Shown here piece by piece: positions 31,795 to 42,129 of a stretch of 64,000 nt of DNA (the first letter of the stretch is position 1; each line of letters starts with the position of its first letter). The notes under the pieces were generated by a model. That model searched no databases, was not told the origin of the DNA, and saw only the letters and a list, made by a program, of their open reading frames with translations. The stretch comes from Bactrocera neohumeralis (lineage: Eukaryota; Arthropoda; Insecta; Diptera; Tephritidae): the NCBI RefSeq assembly GCF_024586455.1, contig NC_065920.1:51823109-51887108 (forward strand), in the 5' to 3' direction. The translations under genes and the position numbers were made by a program.

Positions 31795-32315
31795 GCTGCC
31801 TCAAACAACTATCATTGAGCAGTTTTGGAGAGTTGCAGTTAAGGAGAACAATTTATTTGAAAGGAAAGTTCCTCTTTGTATGTTTACGCATGTGATGTTC
31901 GGCGAGCTGCAACTACGAATCGATAATGGGGACAGATACTTTCGGTGATGCGGAATACAAGGTACCAAAAATTTTACTCCTTTATTTGATTCCATTTGTA
32001 CGTTAACTGGAGAAAAGATAAATGTTAATCAGCTTAAGATCTCAATACCACTTGGGCCTGCACAAGCAGGTACGTTTGGAATACCAACTGCCAACAACCA
32101 CAACGTTTATGAGGGTTATATATCTCCATACCATACATAACTCATAATTTCGAAGACGAAGGTTATAGACGGAATAGACAGAGGCGAATTTGAAGGTTTT
32201 AATTACGACGAGTATGCGCAAAAGTGCGCATACATTGCATCAAATTTATCTGTAGCAGAATTAATTTCCATTTGCAACTTGCTAAAGCTGAGCTGCAAAC
32301 AAGAAAATGTACAGT
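31795..32315 (+). other. Unrecognised coding-like repeat, copy 2
   Basis: Related to 17882-18735. Plus-strand readings include IIEQFWRVAVKENNLFERKV (31810), FGELQLRIDNGDRYFGDAEY (31898, crossing into the shared part), TFGIPTANNHNVYEGY (32069) and, beyond the shared part, EFEGFNYDEYAQKCAYIASN and LSVAELISICNLLKLSC (32184-32300). Helical, hydrophobic-patterned sequence suggests a real protein once. Not recognised. Confidence 0.4.
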
Positions 32316-32617
32316 TGCATACAGGGTGGCTGATGAAAGCCGCTACCAAAAAAAATTAAATAACTTTTTTTCTATTAAATGTCTGGTTAATTTTTTTTTT
32401 ATTTTGCAGATTGACTTTTACATTTAACAAAAATGGATAACTGGGACACTGAAACAAGAATTTGGATTGTCCGCCGCTATCACGCACTGGAGTCCGTAGT
32501 TTCGGTTCAAAGAGAGTATAGGCGCACGTTTGGCGGCAATCCTCCGAGCAGATGGACCATAATGAGACTTGTAAACAATTTTGCCGAGCATGGGACAGTT
32601 AACAGAAGAAAAAATGG
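32316..32617 (+). pseudogene. Mariner-like element 5' end with HTH (DUF4817-like), copy 1
   Basis: TACAGGGTGGCTGATGAAAG (32316) starts a block, 97% similar by eye to 49827-50123, that contains a probable intron end (TTTTGCAG) and ATGGATAACTGGGACACTGA at 32433. The protein start MDNWDTETRIWIVRRYHALE followed by SVVSVQREYRRTF.G..P.R and VNNF.E.GTV is the N-terminal HTH (DUF4817-like) of insect mariner/Tc1-related elements. Truncated after about 64 codons. ACAGGGTGGCTGATGAAAGCC is likely the left terminal repeat. Confidence 0.65.
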
Positions 32618-32817
32618 AATTTGCTTGCTCTTTCCTACGGTGGTCATGTTACGAAAATTGCAATAATGCTCTACATTATGAAATGCCAACTAAACAAATT
32701 TTGTAAATGAAGAATTAGACTAAGAAATTTCAGTTTTATTGAATAAAAGTTTAGAAATAATTTGGACACTGAAGTGTACGGTTGTTTTAATCACATTTCT
32801 CATTTCTGGCGCAGTCG
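32618..32817 (+). repeat. 3' part of an errantivirus-like LTR
   Basis: Ends CACATTTCTCATTTC directly before a TGGCGCAGTCGAACGG primer site, with AATAAAAGTT near 32739. Its 5' part has been replaced by the mariner-like fragment. Confidence 0.55.
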
Positions 32818-32832
32818 AACGGCGTACAACTC
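32816..32832 (+). promoter_or_regulatory. Primer-binding site of the second errantivirus-like copy
   Basis: TGGCGCAGTCGAACGG, same tRNA-Ser type as at 24432. Confidence 0.7.
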
Positions 32833-33003
32833 CAAAGAATTGTACGGAACCACAGTTCTAACGCTTATCGAAAAATATTCTAAAGAATATTAAGTGAAAA
32901 AAATAAATAAAAACAAACTCTTTTACAAATCAATTTAAGATATTAAGTGAAAAAAAACAGACTCAGTAACAAATCAATTTAAAATATTAGAAAAAATTAA
33001 CAA

Positions 33004-33871
33004 CCAAGAACAACAACCACTCCCGGTCACGGAGCTAATCAAAGAAGCAGCGAGAATCCGCCCATACTTTGGAAATGAGGAGAATGACTTAACATCATTC
33101 CTACGGGAGGTCGACTTGATACTTCCTCTATTCCACGATAACACAGCAATACATCCTGGAAAGGCACATAAAAACCAAAATACAGGGGGATGCGCTCCGG
33201 GTTATCCAGACCCTGAGCGAGGCGGCAACGTGGAATGAAATTAAACTGGAACTGATCAAGAACTTTGGAGTTCGAGAAACGTATAATCAACTCCTTCATC
33301 GAGCAATATCGATGAAGAACTATAACTTGAAATGGATCCTAACCTCTTTGATGATACTACTGGCATTGACACCAATCCAACCTCATCTCACAATAGAAAA
33401 ATTGAAACTAATCTTGGATAAATGGAAGTATGAATCGAACACGTCCAACTTGCAGAAACCTACGACACTATATTACATACAATAAATATAGAGGAAATAT
33501 TAGGTATAATCGACACAATTCACAAAAATATAGAACATGCTGGCCTACAGGAAAAACAGAAATTTTGGAAATGTAACTTGACAATATAAAAAGCAAAGCT
33601 TTAACTTTAATACCACACAGACAGCGAAGAGGCCTAATTAATATTTTTGGAACAGCTCAAAAATGGTTATTCGGCACTATGGATGATAAAGATAGGCAAG
33701 AAATAGAAGCATATCTGAATTCAATAGATAATAAAACTTTCTCTAAACTCAAGTCTATTATAGAAAGCGACCGTAACATAATAAATTCGAAATTAAATAG
33801 TATAAATAAAGTTAACAACGAAATACAAAGTATTGGATATGGCTTTTCGACTTTACACTTAAAGTACGTTT
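33004..33871 (+). pseudogene. gag-env fusion of a second errantivirus-like copy, decayed
   Basis: Gag N-terminal motifs (ELIKEAARIRPYF, FLREVDLILPLF, ELIKNFGVRE) are followed, after several frameshifts, directly by Env sequence near 33320, again with no pol. The Env part has a signal-like hydrophobic stretch, a basic RQRR site at about 33620 with a following hydrophobic segment, and the acidic DRQE region. The frame ends near 33860, where a Harbinger element starts. This copy is diverged from the one at 24820 and carries stops, so it is an independent, older copy. Confidence 0.7.
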
Positions 33872-35520
33872 ACATATGAACTTAATCTCGTTATAGCTTG
33901 TTCAATAATCTACCCGTTTACATAGGCAAATGAGATTATCAACTGTCAAATTTGTTGTATTTGTATTCTTCTTGGTGAATTGTAAAGTTTCGTGAATCAA
34001 TATTTTTACTCGTGAACTAGAAAAGAAAAAAATTATAAAAATTAAAGATATGGAAGAAAAACAAAAGAACGCAAACACGTAATAAGAAGTTGGCAGAAAT
34101 ACGGAAAAGACGACAACTTAGATTGGAAAAAATATTAACTGAGATAAAAATGCAAAATTCCTTATTGCTTTTTGTAATAAATAACAATAGGCCAAAACGT
34201 TTGTGGAAACACGTAAGCAATTACATCACTTTATAAAATTCCCACTTGACGTTGTATTGTAAAAAAGGCACGGTAATTTTTGGGAGCTCTACGTTGCTTT
34301 CAATAGTGACCAATTCTTCAAGGAGAGCTTCAGAATGAGTCGGGAATCATTCAAAATTTTATGTAATGAGCTAACAAACATTGGCAAACGTGATACTATA
34401 TACAGGCAATGTATTCCATTAGAAAAAAGAATAGCTAACGCTTTGTATGCCCTTGGTTCTTCTGCTGAGTACAAAACAGTTGGAAGACTATTCGGGGTTT
34501 CCAAAGCGTCTGTATGTTTTATCCTTAAAGACTTTTGCAGAGCGGTGTGGGACATACGATCGCCTAAATATTTAGCCAGCTCATTTCTTACGCAAGAAAA
34601 AATTACGTAGTTGAAGGATTTAAAAAAATTGGATTTCCCCAATGTCTGGGCGCAGTAGGTAAGTCTATGAATTTGAAATATTTTACCCATAACATGCAAA
34701 TATAATTTATTTCAGATGGATGTCATATTGAGATAAGGCCCTCCGCATCTGATGCTATTGACTATTTCAACTACAAAGGTTGGTACTCAATGGCTTTACT
34801 AGCCCTCGTAGACTACAGGTAGTTAACAACATACATGTTTTGGAAAATACTTAAAACATTTTTTTAGATATAGGTTTATGTACATTAATGTTGGAGCACC
34901 TAGTCGTTGAAATGATTCCCAAATATTTGAAAAATCCGACTTGAAAAAATACTCTGCTTAAAGAGAATGAGAAAAAACGTTGTGACACTAATGTCCCAAT
35001 TGTAGTTCTTGGAGACTCGGCGTTTCGCTTTACTCCGTTTCTAATAAAGCCCTATCCCTATAACCAAGCCGCTGAGGAGCACGAGAATATTTTCAATTAC
35101 CACTTATCTAAATCTCGAAGGGTTGTGGAGAACGCTTTTGGCCACCTGAAGGCAAGGTTTAGAAGGATAGCGAGAGGAATTGACAACGATATTAAAAACG
35201 CTATATTAATAATAAAATGTTCTTGCGCCTTGCACAATTTTGTAAATGAAATGAATGATAGCATAAACACGAAATGGTTGCAAATGCAAACAAATTTCGA
35301 AAGCGCACACCCACGAGAGCAACCTGATCCATTATTCATTTTTGGAACCGACGACCCTAATGCAGAGAACATCTATAGAGAAAATCTATAGCTCAATTTC
35401 TATGTAAGTTTATGTGTTTTATTTTATCAGTTCATTTTTTCATTTACAGTCAATTCATTTTTCATATTAATATGTATATCACAATATAACAATATTAATT
35501 CATAACAACATGGTTAGAAA
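33872..35520 (+). mobile_element. PIF/Harbinger-type element in the env relic
   Basis: Boundaries are approximate: GTTTACATATGAACTTAATC at 33869 begins the foreign sequence and a related GTTTACATAGGCAAATGAGA is at 33919. The transposase is the only recognised gene. The right end was not found. Confidence 0.45.
34250..35391 (+). pseudogene. PIF/Harbinger transposase (HARBI1-like)
   Basis: The frame reads LWELYVAFNSDQFFKESFRM then MSRESFKILCNELTNI, the HTH KTVGRLFGVSKASVCFILKD, and GCHIEIRPS (first catalytic Asp in DGCHIEI at 34710). An intron lies near 34660-34707. Then YFNYKGWYSMALLALVDYR (34770), a frameshifted INVGAPSR...S segment (second Asp position, about 34890), PYPYNQAAEEHENIFNYHLS and RRVVENAFGHLKARFRRIAR (Glu, 35125-35180), ending in a normal tail ENIYRENL at 35391. 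It belongs to the DDE_Tnp_4 family. Stops and frameshifts at about 34607 and 34910 make it non-functional. Confidence 0.8.
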
Positions 35521-35526
35521 AAAATA

Positions 35527-35895
35527 TTGAAGACAGAGAAAAGTAATTTTCCAATTTCTTCGCATATAATATGGAAAACTATGAGCAAGCAGTTGAAAAA
35601 TAAATGGACACCATATAATGTATATGTGAATGTCATTAACAATAGGAGAAAGGTACTTGCTATTGCCTGTGATGAATTGGGAATTCCTTTTCGTGAAGAG
35701 GTGAAAAATGTTTCACTTCACAAATCAACGTTCGAAGACTCAGTGACTGATCCCTTTAATGAGTCGTTTGAACTGCATGAGGAAAGTGCGGATTTAGACG
35801 AATTCAAAGTGCTCGTCACTGCAGCTGAATGGGTGAGCATACAAGGAGATTAAAAAACTTATAATGATGGACGTACTTATACTACTCTCCGTTCA
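35527..35895 (+). pseudogene. Conserved transposon-protein segment A, copy 1
   Basis: The frame WTPYNVYVNVINNRRKVLAI then FKVLVTAAEWVSIQGD and, after a stop, YNDGRTYTTLRS. About 190 bases match the reverse strand at 40509-40740 (same protein, few changes). The family is unrecognised; in the other copy the frame stays open through GDEKICNDGRTYTTLRS. It may be the N-terminal exon of the gene whose next exon is at 39747. Confidence 0.5.
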
Positions 35896-36502
35896 GGTAT
35901 CAGAGATCGTTAAAAATATTACTCTTTAAACTATTAATGGCTTTTTCAAAATTCAATTATTTTTATGACAATATTAATGCCGAATAATGTTTTGATTTTT
36001 TCATTTTCCAATCTAATGCAAATTTAAACTCACTTATGATCAATTAAATAATAAATGAAAAATTTTTTTTTTTTTTAAGTCTTTAAAGTTACTTCACCGC
36101 TTGAGATACAATTTTACAAGGGATGAAGATTTATTTGGCCAGCTTTAAAGCTATAACGCCATCGCCATTTCAATATTATATAGTATTGTGTGAATCAATT
36201 TTATAAACTTAATTGTATGTCATTTAAGAAATTAATAAAAGTTATGCGTGTCGCAGAGTTGCAATTTCGATAACATTCAACTATGGATGAGTTGTTGATA
36301 AGTAAAGGATATCTGGCATATCTGCACTCGCGTTTTAGACGCCATCCTGAACAGTTGTTTACAGCTATAATTGAAATCCGTTAAAGATCAAAGATCAAAT
36401 TCGTGATAAATTGCAATTTATAATTAAAAAAATAAAATAAAATATAGTTCAGACCTGAATTTAAAAAAAAAAAAATAAAAAATAATCAAACAAAAACACA
36501 AA

Positions 36503-36718
36503 ATGGACGTAGAGGCTGAGGAGCCCGAGGGCTCCTGGGCTCATAATGTGAAAGAATCTGCCAAAAAAGCAAAATATGTTAATGATAAAATTAATATTGA
36601 AAGCAACATTATAATAAAACCACTCTCAACAACAAACACACCAAACATACTCAACCCGGAAAAAACTACATACCATGAAGACCACCAAGGTCCATTCATT
36701 GTATATATAGATACCAAA
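36503..36718 (+). pseudogene. I-type LINE ORF1, N-terminal part
   Basis: MDVEAEEPEGSWAHNVKESA starts a frame that reaches YHEDHQGPFIVYIDTK, a motif I associate with ORF1 of I-clade LINEs (.GPF.VYI). The reading continues in the ORF1 piece at 37010; 36719-37009 is foreign. The start codon lies after an A-rich leader (CAAAATGG). Confidence 0.65.
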
Positions 36719-37009
36719 TACAGAGTGTCACGCCACAAAAATGCGTCTCTGAACATAATTGCTACAAAATGCGCCTCTGATTTAATGGCGACCGAAAATA
36801 CGACTCGGAGAGAGCAGTAAGAAAGAAGTCGTAGATCAACAACCACCGAAGACGTGACTGCTGAATTATTAAATTAATCGCATTTGTATTCCTATTATTA
36901 ATTTTAATAATTTCTTTTAAATAAACTTAATTTTGTTTCTATAAAGATACGTTTGTACTGTTCATGTGTAATGTGGTAATTTCTCAAGAGGAGTAGTATC
37001 ATTATGTCT
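36719..37009 (+). repeat. About 290-base insertion in LINE ORF1, solo-LTR candidate
   Basis: TGTCACGCCACAAAAATGCG at 36727 could be an LTR start, with AATAAACTTAATTTTG at 36921 as polyadenylation signal. CTCAAGAGGA (36985) and GTCAAGAGGA (37022) form a near direct pair. Ends are uncertain. Confidence 0.4.
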
Positions 37010-38189
37010 AAATGATAATGTGTCAAGAGGAAATGAACGAAGCGCGATAAACGCGGTCGCGATCACGGGCTTGATTAAGAAACTAAAATATGGACACGAC
37101 GATATCAAAGAAGTGAATAAAGTTGGATATGGAAGAGTCAAGGTTATATGCAAGACGGCAAGAGTTGCAAACGATGTATGCAACAACCAACTTTTGAGAG
37201 ATAAAGGATACGAGCCAAAAATCCTGCAACACTGCATAGCCAAAGTGGGCATCATTTTTGATATTCCCCAAGAAATCACAATGGAGGAGCTCATGAAAGA
37301 CATACACTCTAGTGTGCCAATACTAAAGTTGATAAGAGTGGAAAACAGGTGCAAAAACGAAAACAAGGTCAAAATTCCAACAAAAAGAGTAAAAGTTTTT
37401 TTCAAAGGCCAAACGATCCCGGAATACATTACCTATGCCTACACTAAAATTAAGGTAAGCCCCTTCATAGCGTTAACACAGTGCTACAAGTGTTACCGCT
37501 TTAACCATTTTGCGCAGCACTGTAAAGAAACGAGATCCAGATGCAAAAAATGTTTCCAAATACACGCAGAAGAAGAAGCATGCAAAAAATTACTATGCAT
37601 AAACTGTAACTTCGAACATGCACCAACCGCAAAGGAATGCCCAGCAAGGGTAAAAGCATACATAATTAAAAGAACGATGACCCTGGAAGGAAGCTCATAC
37701 AGAGAAGCCCACAAGAAAGTTGCAGGTATTTTAGGTAACCGCTTCGAACTTTTAGATAATTATGACAACAATTTCCCCGAATTACATCGCAAAGACACTA
37801 ATAATACGCATCAAAATAATGAATCCACAGCATACATCCACAAAATCTTACCATTCAGTAAAGTAATTAAAAGTAATACTAACAATACAAATAGCAATAG
37901 ACGTAGAGAACAGGCAAATGCAAGAAATACGATGCAGGAATGGAGAGAAGCAATCAAACCAATCAAAAGCAACGAAATCATTATTGAAACACGAAAATTA
38001 CAAGAAACACAAAACACAGTAAATGAGTTAAGTGCAGCCATAACAAAACACCTAACTACCAATATTCACCAAAGATTAAACCCAGTCACAATTGAATTAT
38101 TCAACAACATTCGTACTTCACTCAACAAATTAACTAATATATTCGATACTATCTTAATAAGCAATAGTTCAAATGACATCACAAATTAG
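37010..38189 (+). CDS. I-type LINE ORF1 protein, C-terminal 390 residues
   Basis: Continuous frame with SRGNERSAINAVAITGLIKK, an RNA-binding region, and three zinc knuckles: CYKCYRFNHFAQHC (37484), CKKCFQIHAEEEAC (37534) and CINCNFEHAPTAKEC (37597). Two or three knuckles are normal for I-clade ORF1, which coats the element RNA. The Asn/Thr-rich tail ends with TAG at 38187-38189. ORF2 starts at 38173, overlapping by 17 bases in another frame. The upstream part of the ORF is separated by the insertion at 36719, so this copy is not intact, but the knuckle region has no stops. Confidence 0.8.
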
Positions 38190-38230
38190 AGTTTTACAAT
38201 TTAATATACAAAGTTTGAAAAAAACAAGGT
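38173..38230 (+). pseudogene. LINE ORF2 start (endonuclease), first piece
   Basis: MTSQIRVLQFNIQSLKK is the usual first beta strand of the LINE apurinic endonuclease (L..N..S...). It is cut after 19 codons by the LTR at 38231 and resumes at about 38669. Confidence 0.75.
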
Positions 38231-38668
38231 GTTACGGATTGCCAATGCTTTGTCCACACTCTAGTCACACTATTATAAAATTGCCAATGCACTGCCGACA
38301 CTCTGATCACACTGTTATACAGTTACAACACTCTAGCCACGCTATAAATGGAAAATGTGGCTGGGTTCTTCCCTTCTTCTTTCTGCAATCATAAAGTGTA
38401 TCAGTTCATTTCATCAACATTTGTTTTTTTTTGGAATAAAAATCGGAGGCAATCGGACACATCATTTAACATACATCAAAGATATAAATCATCTTAACAA
38501 CTATTCTGTAAGACAATTTTTATATAATTAATATTTAATTGTAATAATTCAAAGGCTGTGTATAAAGTGAGGGCTGATATATTAGATCAGTCCTCATGAT
38601 AATAAACGTGGGGTGCTACACCCAAAACCAGAACTTAATCTCGGCAATCTTAAACACAAGGAAACAAG
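38231..38668 (+). repeat. LTR, TGTTACGG family, copy 2, inserted in LINE ORF2
   Basis: TGTTACGGATTGCCAATGC start and GTGGGGTGCTACA as in copy 1, then about 45 more bases (AAAACCAGAACTTAATCTCG ...) before AAACAAGG. AAACAAGG also stands directly left of the insertion, giving a candidate duplication. Excluding the insert leaves the endonuclease frame continuous. Confidence 0.7.
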
Positions 38669-38931
38669 GAATTATTAGAAATCTGTCTTCACAACAATAA
38701 AATAGATATAGCAATATTAGCTGAAACATGGTTAACCAATAACAACGATACAAGTCTAAACAATTATAATTACGCATATTCCAACAGACAAGATGGTTTT
38801 GGTGGTGTTGGAATATATATTAAAAAAAACATAAAATTCACAATATTTAAAATACCAAGTGAAATTGAACATATTGGTATAACGACACTAAATCTCAAAA
38901 GAAATGAAAAATTTGTTATTCCAATTTTTTA
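38669..38931 (+). pseudogene. LINE ORF2 endonuclease, second piece
   Basis: ELLEICLHNNKIDIAILAET followed by WLTN, SNRQDGFGGVGIYIKK and ITTLNLKRNEKF matches the endonuclease domain (ID.A.L.ETWL ... R....GG.GI.I). A stop at 38929 ends it; the reverse transcriptase is absent. Confidence 0.75.
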
Positions 38932-39746
38932 ATTATTTTCAATGGAAAATAAGATTCTTAAAAGTAAAATCATTTCGATAATGAGAAATAGGGCAGCCAC
39001 ATTTAAATGGAACTTTGAGTGGAAACTCATCATTGGGGATTTTTCCTTAATATTAAAATCAATGAGTATAATATGAAATTTGCAAAAGCGAGTCCAATGC
39101 GTTACGTACCAGCAAACTTGAATTAAGATTCAGGAGACGATTTTAATGAATGCCAATTCTTGCCTTTTTCATTAATTAATAAGGCGATAATGAACATTTT
39201 CCTTTTTAATTAGCTACTATCAGAATAATAATAAAAAAATCTCTATCATTCATGTAGGAAGGGAACATAGAAGCGGACAGAAATACCAATAATTACATCC
39301 CTGACGGTTTGACCGAACTTGACGAAACTAATTAAACGGACCCTAACACGGACAAGAACATATGACAACAGCACAGTTGATGTTGACCAGCGCCGCGAGC
39401 AAGTCGTTATGTATATTTTAAACTTAAATGTGAAATAAAAATCGTGTAATCTTAAACTTTGTTAACGTGAATTGAATAAAATAAACAAAGAGTATTACAT
39501 GGAAAAACATTTTCTACTTTCATTGAAACAATTACATAATTGTGGAAAGTGATTTGTATCGCATTATTAAATGAATGAAAAATAAAAAGTAAAAATTTCC
39601 ATCAATTATTGGCACAAATATGAAGAATTTTTGTTTGTTCTATTATCTTCCATTAACCATTCATTTGAAAAAAAAATTTAATTTTTAGACATTGTGATGA
39701 TATATAATTAAATATTGGAATTATTTATTTCCTAACCTCCCTTAGG
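38932..39746. other. No recognisable gene
   Basis: Non-coding; 39290-39500 resembles an LTR (GTGAAATAAAAATCGTGTAA, AATAAAATAAACAAAGAG) of unknown family. Confidence 0.3.
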
Positions 39747-39967
39747 TACATGGACAGATGAACTTTTCGAGATCATTCAACGTCAAACTAATCTCCCATG
39801 CTGCTTCAATTTCGACAAGCACAAAATTTCACGATCGGGCAAAGCTACCCAGTATCTGATCGTCACTGGTCACTGTGCTAGCAAACAATGCAATAATCCT
39901 TTATATTGTTATCTGGATGAAGAACCCGAAGAAGAAGATTTTTTTATGACTATTAGGATTATTGTAG
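39747..39967 (+). pseudogene. Conserved transposon-protein segment B exon
   Basis: After CCTCCCTTAG the frame reads TWTDELFEIIQRQTNLPCCF, then FDKHKISRSGKATQYLIVTG and HCASKQCNNPLYCYLDEEP, ending at GTAGGT (39967). The pattern (two Cys, K/R-x(8-10), G-x-C-x4-C) looks like a zinc-binding domain of a transposon protein, and segment A (YNDGRTYTTLRS) is a plausible preceding exon, but on this locus segment A lies on the opposite strand. Not assigned to a named family. Confidence 0.4.
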
Positions 39968-40503
39968 GTAAAATTATTATTTGTAGGTAAAAAATAATCC
40001 TTGAATTTTCATTGTAGACCTAATTGTTCTTTAAATACTAATAAATTAATGATATCAATGACAATGTGTCCATCTGCGCATGCGTGGACTCCCAAGGATC
40101 GATGTGGCCGTACTTTTCTTCATTTTCGACATTCGTTAAGAAAATTCAAATGAATTAGAATTCATCATTCGATTAATTGATGAAGGTAACTAGCTACACT
40201 CTCATGTAATTAGGAAAGAATAGATTTAGGGACAAGCAAATGTGTATCGGAATGTAACATTATTTATAAAAATGTAAAAAAAAATCGTCTTGAACTTTCA
40301 CGCAGATATTCGTGGTTTAATGTTGACTATTTCAACAACCTGAATATTTGATGTCTTATTTCACTCAGATATAAAAAAGTTAGCTATGTAATGTAAAGGA
40401 GATTCTAAAAATGTGATATTTGAACGTCTTAAAAATTGATATTTCATTCTGATTTGACATTCGCTTGATTTTGCATTTATTTCTCTTTAATTACGAGCGA
40501 TCG
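39968..40503. other. No recognisable gene
   Basis: A/T-rich, short frames; no motif. Confidence 0.3.
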
Positions 40504-40760
40504 TTAATTACCTTTTAATAAGTGACTTTTCATTGAACGGAGAGTAGTATAAGTACGTCCATCATTACAAATTTTTTCATCTCCTTGTATGCTCATCCAT
40601 TCAGCTGCAGTGACGAGCACTTTGAATTCGTCTAAATCCGCACTTTTCTCATGCAGTTCAAACGACTCATTAAAGGGATCAGTCACTGAGTCTACGAACT
40701 TTGATTTGTGAAGTGAAACATTTTTCAATACCTGCTTTATCGATATAATCGACAAGTGAG
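40504..40760 (-). pseudogene. Conserved transposon-protein segment A, copy 2 (reverse)
   Basis: The reverse-strand frame KNVSLHKSKFVDSVTDPFNE then FKVLVTAAEWMSIQGDEKIC and NDGRTYTTLRSMKSH matches 35697-35890 almost residue for residue. It is longer and unbroken at the point where copy 1 has a stop. Family unknown. Confidence 0.5.
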
Positions 40761-40859
40761 CGAACGTACATATCTTTTTCGATATTGAACTTTTACGGTA
40801 TGGGATCACTTATACATTGTACGATGGAAATAGTGAAATACCATAGACCTTTTTGTAAA

Positions 40860-40948
40860 TTAATTAAAATCTAATGAATAATTACGTGTAAAAGAATGAA
40901 ACCAAGATATTTTATTATCTACAAACGATTTGCTTTCCATTGGTTAAT
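40860..40948 (+). pseudogene. DUF7869-like gene 2, piece left of the Harbinger insertion
   Basis: In frame 40900-40950 reads ETKIFYYLQTICFPLVN, which joins in phase with GFHLPKKDKCAFC at 43558. The KDxC motif at that position is constant in this family (compare HAPHKDTCVNC at 27757). Only about 20 codons; the assignment depends on the continuity across the insertion. Confidence 0.4.
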
Positions 40949-41191
40949 ATTCGGCCCTGTCGTAGAATCCGATTTTCTCGGTATCGCATTTCAATCCGAC
41001 AGTTTTTTTCGAAAGGTGTCGCACAATCCGATCTTATCGATTTTCATGTTCGAAACGCATTTTTATAGGTTTAAGGTGTCGCGAATTCCGGGTTTGTAGG
41101 TTTTCTTATCGGAAACAAAACGGTCAGACGATCGCTAACGTTTTTATTTTATGTGCCATATTTACACGCTTTAGCTACTATTTCTTATAAA

Positions 41192-42003
41192 ATGTAAGTA
41201 CATACATATATTTTGTCCAAAGTGTAAAATGTAATTCACATTTGAATATTAACATACCATTGATACTATTTCAACATTTCCAGGGGAAAACATAAAAATA
41301 GAGGACAAAATGATGTACTGTTGCAGCTTATGGAGAAGTATCCCGACATCGCCAGAGGATTTACCAAACGAGAAAAGGCGCTTGTGGTCTCCCTTTGGCA
41401 ACAATTAGCAGAGTCGCTTAACAGCGCAGGCCCGCCAATAAAGGATGTGAACGGTTGGAAGAAGGTAATCAACAATGCTTTCATTCTCATGCTTGTGGAA
41501 ATCCAATCCATTTTCTAATTCTTTTCTCCTATTTTTAGATATGGACGGACTGGAAAAGCGAAGTGAAAAAGAAGTTGGCGCAGAATAAAATCGAAGCCGG
41601 AGCCACTGGTGGAGGACCATTTTCTAAGTATACATTGAACCAAACGGAGGAAACCTTGTACGCATTTGTGGAATGGCTCAGAGTGTTGGAGGGGTTTCGG
41701 GACTATCATTTGGTCTCGAGGAAGAATATTTAATATCAAGCGATGACGATATCCCTTCAACTTCTGCGAAACGTCCTCGTCTTGACACCTCTATCGCTCA
41801 AAAACCTACGCCAAAAGAAACAACAAATGAGCGGCTAAAAAAGTTTCTTGAGTACGACAAAGAATGGGAGGGAGACAGACAAGGCTTTAGTTAGCGCGGT
41901 TAATAACCTAACACAGGAATTCAAAAAATTCAGCAAAAAAATGCTTGAAGTATTACGCAAACATGAGGAGGAGGAGTATGATCCCTTGGAAGAGTATGGC
42001 TAA
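41192..42003 (+). pseudogene. Harbinger Myb/SANT (zeste-like) accessory gene, frameshifted
   Basis: The start codon seems split: AT at 41192-41193, intron GTAAGT...CCAG, then G at 41284 giving MGKHKNRGQNDVLLQLMEKY. The SANT domain continues PDIARGFTKREKALVVSLWQ, QLAESLNSAGPPIKDVNGWKK, then after an intron (41465-41538) IWTDWKSEVKKKLAQNKIEA and the diagnostic GATGGGPFS. A frameshift near 41660 precedes the RICGMAQSVGGVSG block and another near 41885 precedes the coiled MDKALVSAVNNLTQEFKKFS tail, which ends at 42003. Such proteins bind Harbinger ends and bring the transposase to the nucleus (known for the family). Confidence 0.75.
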
Positions 42004-42129
42004 TTTAAAATACGTTAAAATAAAACTATTTGCATATGTACAATGAATTCTATAATTTAATTAATTTAAGGATTTACGTAATTAAATAAACAATTTCATG
42101 TTGTGTGCCTTAACAAAAGAACAATAGAT

